Of a DNA stretch of 6,997 nucleotides, positions 6,441 to 6,997 are shown in pieces. Source of the stretch: JBCBKU01 sp038521345 (lineage in GTDB: Bacteria > Pseudomonadota > Alphaproteobacteria > Rhodobacterales > Rhodobacteraceae); assembly GCA_038521345.1 (NCBI GenBank), contig JBCBKU010000042.1:1-6997 (forward strand), given 5' to 3'. The translations under genes and the position numbers were made by a program. The first letter of the stretch is position 1; each line of letters begins with the position of its first letter. Under the pieces are notes generated by a model. That model searched no databases and was not told the DNA's origin. It was given only the letters and a program-made list of their open reading frames with translations.

Positions 6441-6463
6441 ACTCCAGACCTGTGGGGCATGGC

Positions 6464-6997
6464 ATGACGCTCGACAAGCAAGAGCAAAATGAACACTGGC
6501 GTCACGTCTACCGGAGTTTCCGGGTTCAGATTGAAGCCGGCGAACTGCAACCCGGAGATGCGCTGCCGACGCTGTCGAGACTGGCCGACCTCCACGGGCT
6601 CACGGCGCACGGGGCGCGCAAGGTCATGGCCCGCCTGCGCAACGAGGGACGCGTCGAGAGCTGGCAGGGCGTGGGCCACCGCGTCTCTGAGAAACGGGTC
6701 ACGTACAGAATCGACAACCGCCCCCAGTTCAACTCGAACCTCGCGCGGCTCGGTCAACGGGGCGATACCCAATTGCTTGCCACCCGAACGATCGGTCTGC
6801 CCACCCGTTTTTCCGACGCCATGGGCCTTCCGCCGGGCACGCGCATGATCCAGACCGAGGTCTTGCGGTTCGCGGATGGCCGACCGCTTGTCCTCGCCCA
6901 GAATTTCTTCCCGGCAGACCGGTTCGGTGGCATCGAGGTCGTGCTGTCGCAAACCCAAAGTGTCTCCAAGGCGCTGGCCACTTACGGTGTGACCGTG
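6464..6997 (+). CDS. GntR-family regulator with UTRA domain, PhnF-like (5' part)
   Basis: The first 178 codons of a transcription regulator run open to the last base of the window. The N-terminal winged helix-turn-helix spans about residues 10-75: YRSFRVQIEAGELQPGDALP, then LADLHGLTAHGARKVMARL and the wing EGRVESWQGVGHRV, a standard GntR pattern. From about residue 80 a UTRA (HutC/FarR-type) ligand-binding domain begins. YRIDNRPQFNSNLARLG, followed by MGLPPGTRMIQTEVLRFADG and PLVLAQNFFPADRF, recalls PhnF, the regulator of phosphonate utilisation operons. A full PhnF is about 240 residues, so roughly 60 are missing. ATG 6464 is chosen because the wHTH begins soon after it and a GGGG stretch lies 6 bases upstream; an ATG at 6459 is out of frame and stops at once. 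The ligand is unknown. Other HutC-subfamily roles remain possible. Confidence 0.82.
   Translation, partial: MTLDKQEQNEHWRHVYRSFRVQIEAGELQPGDALPTLSRLADLHGLTAHGARKVMARLRNEGRVESWQGVGHRVSEKRVTYRIDNRPQFNSNLARLGQRGDTQLLATRTIGLPTRFSDAMGLPPGTRMIQTEVLRFADGRPLVLAQNFFPADRFGGIEVVLSQTQSVSKALATYGVTV

Larger units (their letters stand above)
6257..6463. promoter_or_regulatory. divergent intergenic region between kinase and GntR regulator
   Basis: These 207 bases separate the start codons of two divergent genes and should hold both promoters. I could not find convincing -35/-10 pairs: GATACT (6406-6411, plus) and TAGTAT (6291-6296, read on the minus strand) are only loose -10 matches without good -35 partners. 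The right half contains a palindrome described separately. Control of both genes by the regulator encoded at 6464 is plausible because GntR proteins often bind near their own start. Confidence 0.5.

Noticed and set aside
6395..6958. Minus-strand frame of 187 codons opposite the GntR gene
   Set aside because: The plus strand encodes a clear wHTH-UTRA protein over the same bases.

Overview
The window looks like a piece of a GC-rich alphaproteobacterial chromosome, most likely Rhodobacterales/Rhodobacteraceae-like. This assignment is an inference from base composition and from the closeness of the Ugp proteins to alphaproteobacterial types as I remember them. Coding density is very high: seven gene-sized reading frames fill nearly all 7 kb. 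I see no rRNA, tRNA, CRISPR array, insertion sequence or long repeat.

Left part (1-5335, plus strand). A compact operon begins before the window. It encodes the end of a UgpA-type permease, a complete UgpE permease and a complete UgpC ATPase, the core of the sn-glycerol-3-phosphate/glycerophosphodiester importer. UgpB, the binding protein, would be expected just upstream. Three less usual genes follow in the same direction with 4-base overlaps or zero spacing: an endonuclease/exonuclease/phosphatase (EEP) fold phosphodiesterase, an MFS_3/DHA3-type transporter, and a DUF1868-type 2H phosphoesterase with two HxT motifs. The coupled layout suggests they work with the importer. A reasonable hypothesis is that imported glycerophosphodiesters, or cyclic phosphoesters, are cleaved inside the cell by the EEP and 2H enzymes. 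They may take the place that UgpQ (GDPD family) holds in E. coli.

Middle (5426-6256, minus strand). A convergent gene encodes a small-molecule kinase of the APH(6)/hydroxyurea-kinase family (StrB-like), with intact catalytic residues.

Right part (6257-6997). A 207-base divergent intergenic region carries an 11-base perfect palindrome. It is followed by the first 178 codons of a GntR/UTRA regulator resembling PhnF, the regulator of phosphonate (C-P lyase) operons. It is cut by the window end. If the PhnF assignment is right, phosphonate genes may lie just to the right, which would put organic-phosphate and phosphonate scavenging side by side.

No radically new system is evident. The best candidate for new biology is the ugp-EEP-MFS-2H gene set as an organophosphate uptake and cleavage module.
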